DNA from: Salinibius halmophilus
Lineage (GTDB): Bacteria > Pseudomonadota > Gammaproteobacteria > Pseudomonadales > Natronospirillaceae
Assembly: GCF_003577475.1 (NCBI RefSeq)
Contig: NZ_QPEP01000002.1
Span: forward strand, 120,516-184,515
Direction of reading: 5' to 3'
Length of the DNA: 64,000 bases
In this document: positions 49,976 through 59,389 of the stretch, piece after piece
How positions within the stretch are numbered: position 1 is the first letter of the stretch
Layout of the letters: every line of letters begins with the position of its first letter
Made by a program: the position numbers and the translations under genes
The notes under the pieces: model-generated
The model's database searches: none
What the model was told of the DNA's origin: nothing
What the model saw: the letters and a program-made list of their open reading frames with translations, nothing else

Positions 49976-50503
49976 TTATTGTGTGCTACTGGCGATTTGT
50001 TCGGCGAAGCGGTCAACATCTGGCCAATAGGTATAATCGATGCGGTGGCCGCAGCGTTTGGGTCCACCTGTGATGTGCATAATCAGTTTGATCATTAGCC
50101 GGTCGTACCAAGGGTAGCTTGGGTAATCCAAGGCGCCAGCAAACACTTGTTTGTGTTGGATACCCTCGGGTAATAAGGCAAGTAACTTGGCAAGATAAGG
50201 GTTGTTGTCGATGTGGCGCTTACCTGGTTTGCGCGCTGTGAGATTTACATTAAACACGGCAACGACTTTTGCACTGAGTGTCTCGCGATGCGCTGCTAGC
50301 CACTTACGCATGGGTGTCCAAGCATTGCCATACATTACGGGGGCGCCAACAATGTAATAATCGCTCTTAGGTAATGCACCATCTAGTACGATGTTATGTA
50401 ACAACACATCGCAGTTTTGCTGCGCTAATTGCTTGGCAATTCGGTTAGCAATGCGCTCGGTTTGACCATAGCGACTAGCAAAACAAATGGTAATAACGGG
50501 CAT
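49976..50503 (-). CDS. hemG: Flavodoxin-like protoporphyrinogen IX dehydrogenase
   Basis: 175 residues from the ATG at 50503; an ATG at 50515 is possible, but anything longer runs into a terminator hairpin. The FMN-binding loop is FASRYGQTERIA near residue 7, followed by APVMYGNAWTP. The long insert (KPGKRHIDNNPYLAKLL) is characteristic of HemG. It oxidises protoporphyrinogen IX to protoporphyrin IX, passing electrons to quinone. A terminator-like hairpin of the upstream gene lies directly before it. Confidence 0.92.
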   Translation of the reverse strand: MPVITICFASRYGQTERIANRIAKQLAQQNCDVLLHNIVLDGALPKSDYYIVGAPVMYGNAWTPMRKWLAAHRETLSAKVVAVFNVNLTARKPGKRHIDNNPYLAKLLALLPEGIQHKQVFAGALDYPSYPWYDRLMIKLIMHITGGPKRCGHRIDYTYWPDVDRFAEQIASSTQ

Positions 50504-50515
50504 GGAAACGTCCAT

Positions 50516-50549
50516 AAAAAAGGGGCTTGCCACCATTGCAGCAAACCCC
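50516..50549 (-). terminator. Terminator of the flavoprotein gene, in the hemG leader
   Basis: On the minus strand GGGGTTTGC (50549-50541) pairs with GCAAGCCCC (50530-50522), allowing one mismatch, and is followed by TTTTTT (50521-50516). It lies 12 bases before the hemG ATG, so hemG needs read-through or its own promoter upstream. Confidence 0.75.
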
Positions 50550-50571
50550 CAGAAAAAAGCATCGACCTACA

Positions 50572-51942
50572 TCAGTTTTTTAGCGCTTGCGCTAAATCTC
50601 TGAGTGCCGTGCGAACCCCTTCTTCAATTACGGGATGGTAGAATGGCATGCGCAACAACTGTTCAACCGTTTGCCCTTGTTGAATCGCCCAGGATAGCAA
50701 GTGGGCAATATGTTCAGCGGAAGGACCTGCCATTTCAGCCCCAATTAACTTGCCGGTGTGACGGTCGCCATAAACCCGCAGCATGCCTTGGTTAACTAGC
50801 ATGACGCGTGAACGCCCTTGGTTAGCAAAACTGACTTGTCCGATCGCCACATCTTCGTCAATGATCTGAGCGTAGGTTTTCCCTACCATCATGATTTGCG
50901 GGTCACTAAACACTACACTAATTGGCGTGCGCCGAGGCTGGCCTTGCACTAACGGGTAGCTAATGGCATTACGCCCGGCGATGACACCTTCATCAGCAGC
51001 TTCATGCAGAAGTGGTCGATCATTGTTTACGTCACCGGCTAAAAATATCGGTAGCTTGCCAATTTGCAGTGTATCAGCGTCATAAGCAGGCATGCCTTTG
51101 TCATCGAGCTCAATGCCAGCGGCAGATAAATTTAGCTTATCAAGGTTTGGTTTACGCCCAGTTGCCGCCAGCAAGTAGTCAAATGCTTCCTCATGCCATT
51201 CTTCATCGCGCTGATAGCGCACAATCACCTGATCCCCGTCTTGGCGAACCTCGGTGCGAGCATCAGGATCAAAGTAGAAATCATCTTGCAACGCAGCCAA
51301 GGCTGAGGCTTTCACTTCTGGGTCGGTTAAGGGACCAACAAAACCGCCAATGCTGAATAACTTCGTGCGCACACCCAGCCGCGCCAGCGCTTGGCCAAGT
51401 TCCAGACCAATCACGCCGGCGCCAAATACCGCCACCGACTCAGGCAGGTCTTGCCAATCAAAAACATTGTCATTAATGATTAGCCTGTCGCCAGCTGCCT
51501 GTAGAGGCTTTGGCACGGCGGGCGAAGAACCGGTTGCAATCACAATACGGTCAGCTTCAATGATTTGCTCGTTCACTTGCAAACGGTTACCGTCTATAAA
51601 TTGAGCATAGCCACGCAGTTTGTGATGTTCTGGAATGTTGTCGACTCCTTCTAAAACAAAACCAACAAAACGGTCACGTTCGCTGCGTACCCGCTGCATG
51701 ACATCCCTACCATCGATGCTTGCTACTGTGGCACGAACACCAAACTCGTCGGCTTTTTTCACTTCATGCGCGGCATCCGCTGCAGCAATCAATAATTTGG
51801 ATGGCATGCAGCCAACACGGGCGCAAGTAGTGCCGTGCGGGCCGCCTTCAATTAGCACAACTGAGTCGGTGTGCTTTGCTGCCTCACGGTATGCTGCTAA
51901 GCCTGCGGTGCCTGCGCCGATGACAGCTACTTCTACTTTCAT
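50572..51942 (-). CDS. Dihydrolipoyl dehydrogenase-like flavoprotein disulfide reductase
   Basis: 456 residues from the ATG at 51942 (GGAG upstream). FAD-binding VIGAGTAGLAAYREA at the N-terminus, redox-active disulfide Cys40/Cys45 in TCARVGCMPSK, the second nucleotide-binding motif VFGAGVIGLELGQ, and the C-terminal FYHPVIEEG His-Glu pair on the dimer partner. No 2-oxoacid dehydrogenase genes are adjacent, so it is likely the stand-alone type whose physiological substrate may be lipoamide or another disulfide. Single-gene unit ended by the hairpin at 50516-50549. Confidence 0.88.
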   Translation of the reverse strand: MKVEVAVIGAGTAGLAAYREAAKHTDSVVLIEGGPHGTTCARVGCMPSKLLIAAADAAHEVKKADEFGVRATVASIDGRDVMQRVRSERDRFVGFVLEGVDNIPEHHKLRGYAQFIDGNRLQVNEQIIEADRIVIATGSSPAVPKPLQAAGDRLIINDNVFDWQDLPESVAVFGAGVIGLELGQALARLGVRTKLFSIGGFVGPLTDPEVKASALAALQDDFYFDPDARTEVRQDGDQVIVRYQRDEEWHEEAFDYLLAATGRKPNLDKLNLSAAGIELDDKGMPAYDADTLQIGKLPIFLAGDVNNDRPLLHEAADEGVIAGRNAISYPLVQGQPRRTPISVVFSDPQIMMVGKTYAQIIDEDVAIGQVSFANQGRSRVMLVNQGMLRVYGDRHTGKLIGAEMAGPSAEHIAHLLSWAIQQGQTVEQLLRMPFYHPVIEEGVRTALRDLAQALKN

Positions 51943-52179
51943 TACATAACTCCACAAATGATTAATTTGCGACACATATTAGTTACACAAAGAACATTAG
52001 AAAATTTGATTTTAAATATGAAATCATCCGGTTTTTCAAAACAAAACTAGAACTCAGTTGAAAACTTAAGGAAAAATTTACCGAACCTGATACACAGATG
52101 AATGCGCTTGGTCAGTTTCCCCACCAACACCTACACATATGTTAGTCTTTTACTACTTCAGCGTGAGTAAGGAAAAACC
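51943..52179. promoter_or_regulatory. AT-rich divergent intergenic region
   Basis: 237 bases between the flavoprotein and the secreted-protein gene, clearly richer in A+T than its surroundings. It must hold both promoters. AAGGA at 52169-52173 is the binding site for the GTG at 52180. No operator recognised. Confidence 0.4.
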
Positions 52180-54141
52180 GTGAGAGCCTCAATTCTTTTC
52201 GCCATAAGCCTAGTGATGACTAGCAGCGTTTTGGCAGATTTTAGTTTATTTGGACTATTAGGCGATGATGCCAGCAAAAAGATTCAACAACGTGTGCCCG
52301 CCGACACGCCCTTGCTTGCAGCAGGCAAACTAGACCCAGATGTATCACTAGCGCATAGCAACCCAACACAAGACCTTGCGGAGCTGCAAACCTTATTAAC
52401 CGCCGAATTAGCACCCGAGTTAGCGAATGCCTTACAGGTGCTACTTACTCGCACGATTGACGCGATTTACGTACCTGAAAAGCGCCATGCTATCTCGATG
52501 CAAGATGATAGTTTTGTTGCCTTTTACTTCGATGGGCTACACCCAGTCATGCGCTACGAACTGGCAAAAACAGGCGACTTACTTGATACGCTAAATGAAG
52601 CCGGTTTCACGACGTTAGAGCCGATAGAGGGTTACCAAGTCTATCGACTGATACTTGAGGAGCAAGACGGCATTAGTGTTGATGTAGCAGTAAACGATTT
52701 TGAGGTGGTATGGAGCCTAGGGCTCACACAACGAGCCGATGCTCGCCTGAAAGAACTATTGCTTGTTAAACCTAAACCATTGAGCGCCAGCAACCGTCTG
52801 CAGAAACTAATGCGAGATAATGACTTTGTTGGCGTGGCGTTTGAAGCTGACTTCCGCTTACTTGCCGAACAGCTTTGGTTAGGCAGTGCGAGCAAACTAG
52901 GTCAAGACATGATTAGCCTAGATATTGCCGATGCCGACGACTTTAACGATGAAGCCTTTTTGCAATGCGAGCAAGATGTTAAAGCGCTCATCGCTGGTGT
53001 TCCAAGATTGATCGCTGGCAACACAACACTAAACCAAGAAAGTGCGATTAACCGCACCATTCTTGAGTTTGCTGACGGTGATCTGCTGTCACAAATTGCA
53101 CTGTTACAAGGCAAGCTACCACAGCATGAACAAGGGATTGCTAGCATTGGCTGGGGTCTCAACGCTGGGCAAATTGCACCAGTGCTAAATGCCATCACTA
53201 AACGTTTTGTTAACCAACCTTACACCTGTGAAGCATTAGAAGAGGCCAGAGCTGAGTTTGATCCTCAAGCGCTACTGGGCATTGCTTCAGCAACTGCATT
53301 TGTTCAAGGCATAGAGGGCTTGCAAATCAATCTAGAAAAAGTAACACCACTTAAGACTGGCCAATATGAAGTGCACGCCACACTCACATTGGTAGGCAAT
53401 AGTCTTGGTAATATCCTAGCGCCACTTGGCCTGTTTACTGGCATGGATATTCCAATACTGTCGAGCCAATCACCAACTGGTGAAGTCAGCATTCCAGCCA
53501 ATGAGTTAGTTGCTAACCGCAGTGCTAAATTAGAACTGCTCGGCGACCGTTTACTGATCACGCTGGGTACACCGGATACCGAATCGATCAAAACGGCAGA
53601 ATTAGCACCAGCGATCACTCAGTTCCACTTTGACCACCAACAGTCGGCCGATTTGGTAGATATGATGTCAAAAACACTGCCATTAGATGATGCCAGCACT
53701 TGTTATGACTTCATTCAACTGTCGGAGCAACTGCGGCGCATGGGACGCACTAGCTCGGCCATTGTGCAAATTACTGATGAGGGCATCGTGACGCAAGCCA
53801 CCACAAGCGGTGATAACGCTCCAAGAGCAATCATAGAAAACTACGCTGGCAACTACCAAGTGAGTGAGATGACTTCCGATTGTGCTTGGGTTCCAGCGGG
53901 TACAGAAACCTTAGCTCCAGACGGTGATGGGCGTTATGAAAATGGTGATTACGCGCAAGTCTACCAGTGGCAACACAACGGTTTGCAGCTGAAGTTTAGC
54001 GACATTAATGCCTGTGAAGGCGACAGCTGTGATGAACCATTAGGTGATGACCAGTGCACCATTGTTAACCGTTACAATGCCGGATTTGATTGCCTATATA
54101 GTGGCGATCAGCCGTTTATTTTGCGCTACCAGAAGCTTTAG
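52180..54141 (+). CDS. Large secreted/periplasmic protein of unknown function
   Basis: 653 residues from GTG 52180 (AAGGA 6 bases upstream). A signal peptide ends about VLA at residue 19; there is no lipobox and no further membrane helix. The mature protein is acidic, with long beta/alpha stretches (FVAFYFDGLHPVMRYELA; FVGVAFEADFRLLAEQLW) that look like repeats of a related module. The last 90 residues hold most of the Cys, in CAWVPAG, NACEGDSCDE, QCTIV and FDCLYS, suggesting a disulfide-rich C-terminal domain. I do not recognise the family. Monocistronic; its 3' end overlaps the DUF2256 gene on the other strand. Confidence 0.8.
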   Translation: MRASILFAISLVMTSSVLADFSLFGLLGDDASKKIQQRVPADTPLLAAGKLDPDVSLAHSNPTQDLAELQTLLTAELAPELANALQVLLTRTIDAIYVPEKRHAISMQDDSFVAFYFDGLHPVMRYELAKTGDLLDTLNEAGFTTLEPIEGYQVYRLILEEQDGISVDVAVNDFEVVWSLGLTQRADARLKELLLVKPKPLSASNRLQKLMRDNDFVGVAFEADFRLLAEQLWLGSASKLGQDMISLDIADADDFNDEAFLQCEQDVKALIAGVPRLIAGNTTLNQESAINRTILEFADGDLLSQIALLQGKLPQHEQGIASIGWGLNAGQIAPVLNAITKRFVNQPYTCEALEEARAEFDPQALLGIASATAFVQGIEGLQINLEKVTPLKTGQYEVHATLTLVGNSLGNILAPLGLFTGMDIPILSSQSPTGEVSIPANELVANRSAKLELLGDRLLITLGTPDTESIKTAELAPAITQFHFDHQQSADLVDMMSKTLPLDDASTCYDFIQLSEQLRRMGRTSSAIVQITDEGIVTQATTSGDNAPRAIIENYAGNYQVSEMTSDCAWVPAGTETLAPDGDGRYENGDYAQVYQWQHNGLQLKFSDINACEGDSCDEPLGDDQCTIVNRYNAGFDCLYSGDQPFILRYQKL

Positions 54142-54271
54142 CCTCTCGTTTACAGCGCTGGGAGCAATACTTAACCTGCTCCCAATCGCGCGCCCATTTC
54201 TTTCGCCAAGTAAATGGGCGCTGGCATTGCAAGCAAGTTTTCTCGGGTAAATGTAGTTTTTTATGAGCCAT
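54116..54271 (-). CDS. DUF2256 zinc-ribbon-like mini protein
   Basis: 51 residues, found by reading the minus strand downstream of the VRR-NUC gene. The start is ATG at 54271 and the stop TAA at 54116-54118. It carries CLQC and later YCSQRC, four Cys fit for one zinc, around the very conserved PFTWRKKWARDW core that defines DUF2256. Function unknown in the family. It lies 44 bases after the VRR-NUC gene on the same strand and overlaps the end of the converging secreted-protein gene by 26 bases. The ribosome binding site is weak. Confidence 0.85.
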   Translation of the reverse strand: MAHKKLHLPEKTCLQCQRPFTWRKKWARDWEQVKYCSQRCKREAKASGSAK

Positions 54272-54315
54272 GCCTATACTACGCAAGCTTTATAGGTTGC
54301 GATTACGCCGCGCGA

Positions 54316-55890
54316 TTACATCTTAAAGCTAACACTAAGCACAGCTACTTCAGCAAATTCAGAAAGTTCACCTAGCCATGCACGCTGATGTGGCTGTAAC
54401 TGATCCCCTGGCCCTTTTACTTCATAAAAACGCACTGGATTTAAAGCAATCAGGTCGGGAAAGCCTGCGCGATTACGTCGCAAGTCGAACCACATACGCT
54501 GAAACACCCGTTCGAATAAAGTGCGCGGCGCTTGCGCAACAAACTCACGAACAAACTCGTTCGATACGGGAGCGGCCATAGCACGCAACGCAGCATATTC
54601 AGCGCTAACCATGCGCTCATTTATGGTATGAGGCCACTGTTCGCTCGCTAGCAACTGCCAGCCTGCTTGCATTTCGTGCTGGCGGCGCTCAACAAAGTCT
54701 TCCTGGTATAAGTCCATGGGTTGGCGCTGAAATGGATGAAAAAAAGCGCCTTGTACCGGGGCAAGTATGGCTTGGGCAAAGGTTAAAAAGAACAAAGTCT
54801 GCCATGGCCCATTTTCGACGTAATACACGTCACGCCCTAACGCTTGGGCAACGCCTATTTCTAAGTGCTCTGGCCGCTCGGGAAGCACCAGAGACTGCAT
54901 GGTAGGGCGAAAATTTGTAGCCTCGATATGATGGCTAAAACCGTGCTTGCGCAAGCGTTTTGCCACCTTTTGTGCAGCATCTAGTTCAGCCTCGTTTTTT
55001 GGATGCAACAGCATTTGCGCACATAGTTGCTCTGCCGCCACAAATTCTTTTAACCGCTCAAGCACTCGCAAGCGGCGAATCCTCGCGTCACTAGTGTCGG
55101 CAACTAAATAGCAATCAATGGCATCGTCTAGGTTTCCTTGGCGTTCAAACTGATGACCAAGCTGAAACAAACGGCGCTTATAGCGTGCAACCAGCCAGGC
55201 AGGCGATTCAGGAACAGTTTCTAGCCAAGACTTACTAAGTGTGCCGGCTTCTAAGGCCTCGCCGAGTAAATGCGTTTGCCATGCAGCCTCGACACTATTA
55301 CGGTCAGAGAAGGCAAGGCAGAGGTGGTCAACAGAAATAGGGAGGAACTGCTGCACGCCTAACTCGGCGAATATAAAGTCACTGAGTGTTTGGCGTAAGT
55401 TGCCAAAAAACAGCAGGCGAAACTGATCAAAAGCAGGCCGACAGGTTAGCTGTATCAATAAGTTTGATGAAAAGCACAACGACCATTTGGTCTCTTTGGG
55501 AAGGCTTACAAGCGCCGCCTCGACCATCGCAGATTTTCTTGCCTTACCTACCAACGTAGACAGCTCAGTGACGGTAGCAAAATTAGCCAACCACTCTGCT
55601 TCGACCACCGGATCCATTTCGATCAAGTCGCTGGCAACAAGCTGACTGGCAGATAAATCGAAGGCCGAGATTTCATCATATTGCAGCTGACTTTGGCGAA
55701 AATAGTCACCTTTGCGGCTTAACATTCGAATCAGTAGCGCCTGCTCATCGTCGGACAATCGGCACCAAGATTGATAAAAAGCCACGGCATCGGCAGAAAG
55801 CAAAGGTTGATAATGCTGCCACACCCAGTCTATGAGTAACGAGGCATTGCGCCAATAGTACTTAGCATCTTCAATCGACGCTGGCTGCAT
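54316..55890 (-). CDS. FAN1-like VRR-NUC nuclease
   Basis: 524 residues from the ATG at 55890 (GAGG upstream; a GTG at 55896 is the alternative). The N-terminal half is helical and resembles the SAP-like/TPR regions of bacterial FAN1. The C-terminal VRR-NUC domain (about 430-520) carries the PD-(D/E)xK active site GFPDLI...YEVKGPGD. Bacterial FAN1 homologues (for example in Pseudomonas) are structure-specific 5' flap nucleases that can unhook interstrand crosslinks. Probably cotranscribed with the DUF2256 gene. Confidence 0.9.
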   Translation of the reverse strand: MQPASIEDAKYYWRNASLLIDWVWQHYQPLLSADAVAFYQSWCRLSDDEQALLIRMLSRKGDYFRQSQLQYDEISAFDLSASQLVASDLIEMDPVVEAEWLANFATVTELSTLVGKARKSAMVEAALVSLPKETKWSLCFSSNLLIQLTCRPAFDQFRLLFFGNLRQTLSDFIFAELGVQQFLPISVDHLCLAFSDRNSVEAAWQTHLLGEALEAGTLSKSWLETVPESPAWLVARYKRRLFQLGHQFERQGNLDDAIDCYLVADTSDARIRRLRVLERLKEFVAAEQLCAQMLLHPKNEAELDAAQKVAKRLRKHGFSHHIEATNFRPTMQSLVLPERPEHLEIGVAQALGRDVYYVENGPWQTLFFLTFAQAILAPVQGAFFHPFQRQPMDLYQEDFVERRQHEMQAGWQLLASEQWPHTINERMVSAEYAALRAMAAPVSNEFVREFVAQAPRTLFERVFQRMWFDLRRNRAGFPDLIALNPVRFYEVKGPGDQLQPHQRAWLGELSEFAEVAVLSVSFKM

Positions 55891-55913
55891 GCCCACCTCT
55901 CAATATCCACTAA

Positions 55914-56810
55914 CTATGAATGCAAGGCTACACGCTCGCGTTGTGCTCGCCAACTGTCCCAAGTATAAATCATCAGTGCTAACCAGACGGCAGCAAACGA
56001 CAACCACTCACCCGCTGTAACCTGCTCATCATAAAAACTAATTGCAATCACAAACATTAAACTAGGGCCAATATATTGGAAAAAGCCCAGCGTGATTAGG
56101 CGCATACGGCTCGCTGCTGCGGTAAAAAACAACAACGGGGCAGCGGTTACCACGCCTAAGCCGGCGGTTAGCGCTAGTTCTGCACCTGAGTTGAGAGGCG
56201 TAATGGTACCCGACGCGAGCAAATAACCAAGATAAACCAAGGCAAAGGGCAGCAACACTAACGACTCTAAAAACAACCCGGCAATGGCTGGCAAACTAAT
56301 GTGTTTTCGCAGCACGCCATAGATACCAAACGACACGGCAAGCGCCAGTGCGATCCATGGCACTTGCCCAAAGGCGATGACCTGCGCCGAAACCATGATG
56401 GTGGCAATAGCAACCGCAAGCCACTGCATGCGGCGCAGACGCTCACTGAAAAAAATCAAACCAAATAACACATTCACGAGCGGGTTAATAAAGTAACCCA
56501 AACTCGCCTGCACCATTTGCTCATTCACTACCGCCCAGATAAATATCAGCCAATTCGCCCCAATCACTAAGCCTGAACCAAATAAAATCATTAATGTTTT
56601 GGGTGCTGCGAGCACGGCTGCAACAGCATGGCGCTGGCGAATGAGTGCAACCAAAGCCAGAGTGAAAATAACGGTCCAAATCACTCGATACAGTACAATT
56701 TCAGGCGCGGCTAAGCTTGGCAGCTGCTTAAAGTAGACAGGTGCCACGCCCCAAAGAACATAGGCAGACAAAGCGAAAAAAACGCCAGAAGTGGCATGAT
56801 TAGACTGCAT
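55914..56810 (-). CDS. rarD: RarD/EamA-family transporter
   Basis: 298 residues from the ATG at 56810. Ten predicted membrane helices in two EamA halves; the opening GVFFALSAYVLWGVAPVYFK is characteristic of RarD. It is a drug/metabolite-transporter superfamily protein, often annotated as chloramphenicol-sensitive protein; the natural substrate is unknown. Located 24 bases upstream of the VRR-NUC gene on the same strand. Confidence 0.9.
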   Translation of the reverse strand: MQSNHATSGVFFALSAYVLWGVAPVYFKQLPSLAAPEIVLYRVIWTVIFTLALVALIRQRHAVAAVLAAPKTLMILFGSGLVIGANWLIFIWAVVNEQMVQASLGYFINPLVNVLFGLIFFSERLRRMQWLAVAIATIMVSAQVIAFGQVPWIALALAVSFGIYGVLRKHISLPAIAGLFLESLVLLPFALVYLGYLLASGTITPLNSGAELALTAGLGVVTAAPLLFFTAAASRMRLITLGFFQYIGPSLMFVIAISFYDEQVTAGEWLSFAAVWLALMIYTWDSWRAQRERVALHS

Positions 56811-56910
56811 AACAAGCTCGCACCAAAAGAAAGCGGCAAGTCTAACCATTTATCCATCTTACTCGCAGCCAAGGCGCGCACTGCCGCCAAGAAATAGCGT
56901 TAAGCAAGCA

Positions 56911-57588
56911 TTACATCAATCCACGTTGCGCCAGCGAAACCACTTGCCCGCCTGCCACAATTAAATGGTCCAATGCCCGCACATCAATTACCGACAGCAC
57001 CTGTTTTAATTGATCGGTTAGCCGCTTGTCGGCATCACTAGGTTCGGCAAGCCCTGATGGGTGATTGTGGGTAAAAATAACGGCAGCAGCGTTGTGCGCA
57101 ATGGCTTGTCGAACCACCTCTCTAGGGTAAACAGAAGCGGCATTAATAGTGCCCTGAAACAAGCGTTCAAAGGTGATCACTTGGTTTTGGTTATCCAACC
57201 AAATACAGGCAAATACTTCGCTTGGCTCATCGCGCAGCTCTGCTAATAAAAATTCTTCCGCTGCTTGCGGTGATGTGAGGGCTTGACCGTGTTTAAGCTC
57301 GGCGCGCAGGTAACGCTTTGCTAGCTCGACCACGGCAGCCAGCTGAGCATACTTGGCATCACCAATACCAGCAATGTCATCAAACGCTTGCCGATGGGCA
57401 GTTAACAATTGGCGAGTGCAGCCTTGAAAGTGGTCAATAATTTGCTCAGCTAGTTCAATAGCAGAGCATCCTTTCAATCCGGTTCGCAGAAAAATAGCTA
57501 GCAACTCAGCGTCGCTTAGATGCGCGGCACCATGCATTAAGAGTTTTTCTCGTGGGCGTTGATCAGCCGGCATTTCATTAATTTGCAT
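56911..57588 (-). CDS. radC: RadC-family JAB/MPN-domain protein
   Basis: 225 residues. An N-terminal helix-hairpin-helix-like UPF0758 region (about 1-95, with LSDAELLAIFLRTG) is followed by a JAMM metal-binding motif HNHPSG...SDAD (about 174-187). A deaminase/protease-like zinc fold; in spite of the name its role in repair is not proven. AGGAGGAG lies directly before the ATG. Divergent from coaBC, the order seen in Pseudomonas and E. coli. Confidence 0.95.
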   Translation of the reverse strand: MQINEMPADQRPREKLLMHGAAHLSDAELLAIFLRTGLKGCSAIELAEQIIDHFQGCTRQLLTAHRQAFDDIAGIGDAKYAQLAAVVELAKRYLRAELKHGQALTSPQAAEEFLLAELRDEPSEVFACIWLDNQNQVITFERLFQGTINAASVYPREVVRQAIAHNAAAVIFTHNHPSGLAEPSDADKRLTDQLKQVLSVIDVRALDHLIVAGGQVVSLAQRGLM

Positions 57589-57681
57589 TACTCCTCCTTG
57601 AGTTGACCATAGCGCTGACGCTTGTGCGCGGTATCTGGTAGTCTAGGCAGAATTTTACAGTTTGCTCATGAGGGCGTTGTT

Positions 57682-58872
57682 ATGTTGCACAATGCACGCG
57701 TTCTAGTTGGAATCAGCGGTGGCATCGCTGCCTATAAATCCGCACACTTGGTGCGATTACTCAAAAAAGCCGGCGCCGAGGTTCGAGTGGTTATGACTCA
57801 AGGTGCGCAAGCCTTTATTCAGCCACTCACCTTACAAGCGTTAAGCGGCAACCCAGTGGCAACTGATCTGCTGGATCCTGCCGCAGAAGCTGGCATGGGT
57901 CACATTGAACTGGCTCGTTGGCCAACACATATCGTCTTGGCACCCGCTACCGCCAATTTGATTGCTCGACTAAACGCCGGCATGGCAGATGAGTTGCTGC
58001 CAACCCTGATACTTGCCACCAACAAGCCAGTATTTATTGCGCCAGCAATGAACCAGCAAATGTGGCAAGCACCGGTCACCCAAGCCAATATTAAAAACTT
58101 GCAGGCCATGTATCCGAGTTGGCAATGGCTTGGCCCAGATGCAGGCGAACAAGCATGTGGCGAAGTCGGCGCTGGCCGCATGCTGGAACCAGAAGCCATT
58201 GTTGAAGCCTTGCAGCCAGCCCAAAAATTAGCTGGTAAACACTTGCTGATTACCTCAGGGCCAACCCGCGAAGCATTGGATCCGGTGCGATTCATTAGCA
58301 ATCATAGTTCTGGCAAAATGGGCAACGCGCTAGCCAGTGCCGCGTTGAGGCTTGGTGCAAAGGTCACCATGATCACAGGCCCAGGGCATCTACCTGTTCC
58401 TGCAGGTGTGCAGCAAGTCGCTATCACAAGCGCACTGAATATGCTGCAAGCAGTGCAAGATAAACTCGCTAGTTGCGATTGGTTTATTGGCTGTGCTGCG
58501 GTAGCAGATTATCGGCCTGCTGAAGTAAGCGAGCAGAAGCTGAAAAAAGGCGCTGAGGATGAACTATCACTGCAGCTGGTAAAAAACCCAGACATCATAG
58601 CCACCGTCGGCCAGCACCCGCAGAGACCAAGCTTAGTGGTTGGTTTTGCCGCCGAAAGTGAAGCGTTATTGCAATATGGTGAACAGAAGCTAAAGCGCAA
58701 AGGCCTAGATTGGATTGTCTGTAATGACATTTCTCAACCTGGCATCGCGATGAATGCTGACGACAACGCAGTGACCATCATTGGTCATAGCAGCCAAAAG
58801 GTATTATCCCAAGCCAGTAAGCAAAAAATTGGCCAGCAGATTATTGATTTTTTAATAGAGCAAACACTATGA
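57682..58872 (+). CDS. coaBC: Bifunctional phosphopantothenoylcysteine decarboxylase/synthase
   Basis: 396 residues from the ATG at 57682 (AGGG upstream). The N-terminal CoaC flavoprotein domain has [10 protein letters not shown], the active His in [18 protein letters not shown] and the [10 protein letters not shown] cysteine loop. The C-terminal CoaB domain starts near [16 protein letters not shown] and has SSGKMG for CTP/phosphopantothenate binding. It makes 4'-phosphopantetheine from phosphopantothenate and cysteine for CoA. It overlaps dut by 4 bases. Confidence 0.97.
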   Translation: MLHNARVLVGISGGIAAYKSAHLVRLLKKAGAEVRVVMTQGAQAFIQPLTLQALSGNPVATDLLDPAAEAGMGHIELARWPTHIVLAPATANLIARLNAGMADELLPTLILATNKPVFIAPAMNQQMWQAPVTQANIKNLQAMYPSWQWLGPDAGEQACGEVGAGRMLEPEAIVEALQPAQKLAGKHLLITSGPTREALDPVRFISNHSSGKMGNALASAALRLGAKVTMITGPGHLPVPAGVQQVAITSALNMLQAVQDKLASCDWFIGCAAVADYRPAEVSEQKLKKGAEDELSLQLVKNPDIIATVGQHPQRPSLVVGFAAESEALLQYGEQKLKRKGLDWIVCNDISQPGIAMNADDNAVTIIGHSSQKVLSQASKQKIGQQIIDFLIEQTL

Positions 58873-59327
58873 AGCAAGCAATTCAGTTAAAAGTATTAGA
58901 CCCGCGTATCGGTAACGAGATACCTATGCCAACCTATGCCACCCAAGGCAGTGCTGGCATCGATTTACGCGCCGCCCTAGAGGTTGCACTAACCGTTAGT
59001 CCTGGTGAAACACACTTGGTAAAGACTGGCCTGTCCATATATATTGAAGACCCTAATCTTGCCGCCACCATACTGCCGCGCTCCGGACTAGGGCACAAGC
59101 ACGGTATTGTGCTAGGTAATCTGGTTGGTTTAATTGATTCAGACTATCAAGGCGAGTTGATGGTTTCGGTGTGGAACCGCGGCAATACGCCATTTACCAT
59201 CGAAGTCGGCGAGCGCATCGCACAGCTGGTTTTTGTGCCGGTAGTGCAAGCCGAGTTTAACTTGGTCAACGAGTTTGTTGAAAGCGAGCGTGGTGAAGGT
59301 GGCTTTGGCCATACTGGCAGTCACTAA
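58869..59327 (+). CDS. dut: dUTP pyrophosphatase
   Basis: 152 residues with all five dUTPase motifs. Among them are AGIDLRA (motif I), [10 protein letters not shown] (II), [13 protein letters not shown] (III, with the catalytic Asp region) and the flexible C-terminal [10 protein letters not shown] (V). It hydrolyses dUTP to dUMP, keeping uracil out of DNA and feeding dTMP synthesis. ATGA overlap with coaBC. Confidence 0.97.
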   Translation: MKQAIQLKVLDPRIGNEIPMPTYATQGSAGIDLRAALEVALTVSPGETHLVKTGLSIYIEDPNLAATILPRSGLGHKHGIVLGNLVGLIDSDYQGELMVSVWNRGNTPFTIEVGERIAQLVFVPVVQAEFNLVNEFVESERGEGGFGHTGSH

Positions 59328-59389
59328 ATAAGCTTAATAAAATGCCGATATGCTTTACTTAAGCATGCTAAGAATGGATAGGAGATAAA

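Noticed and set aside
54044-54250. Plus-strand open frame of 68 codons at the end of the secreted-protein gene
   Set aside because: It is the complement of the DUF2256 gene and has no ribosome binding site or family-like sequence.
54294-54326. Two copies of GCGATTAC close together after the VRR-NUC gene
   Set aside because: An eight-base direct repeat this close is expected by chance, and there is no further structure.
59340-59380. Hairpin-like ATGCTT...AAGCAT between dut and algC
   Set aside because: Only six pairs, low GC and no T-run; too weak to call a terminator.
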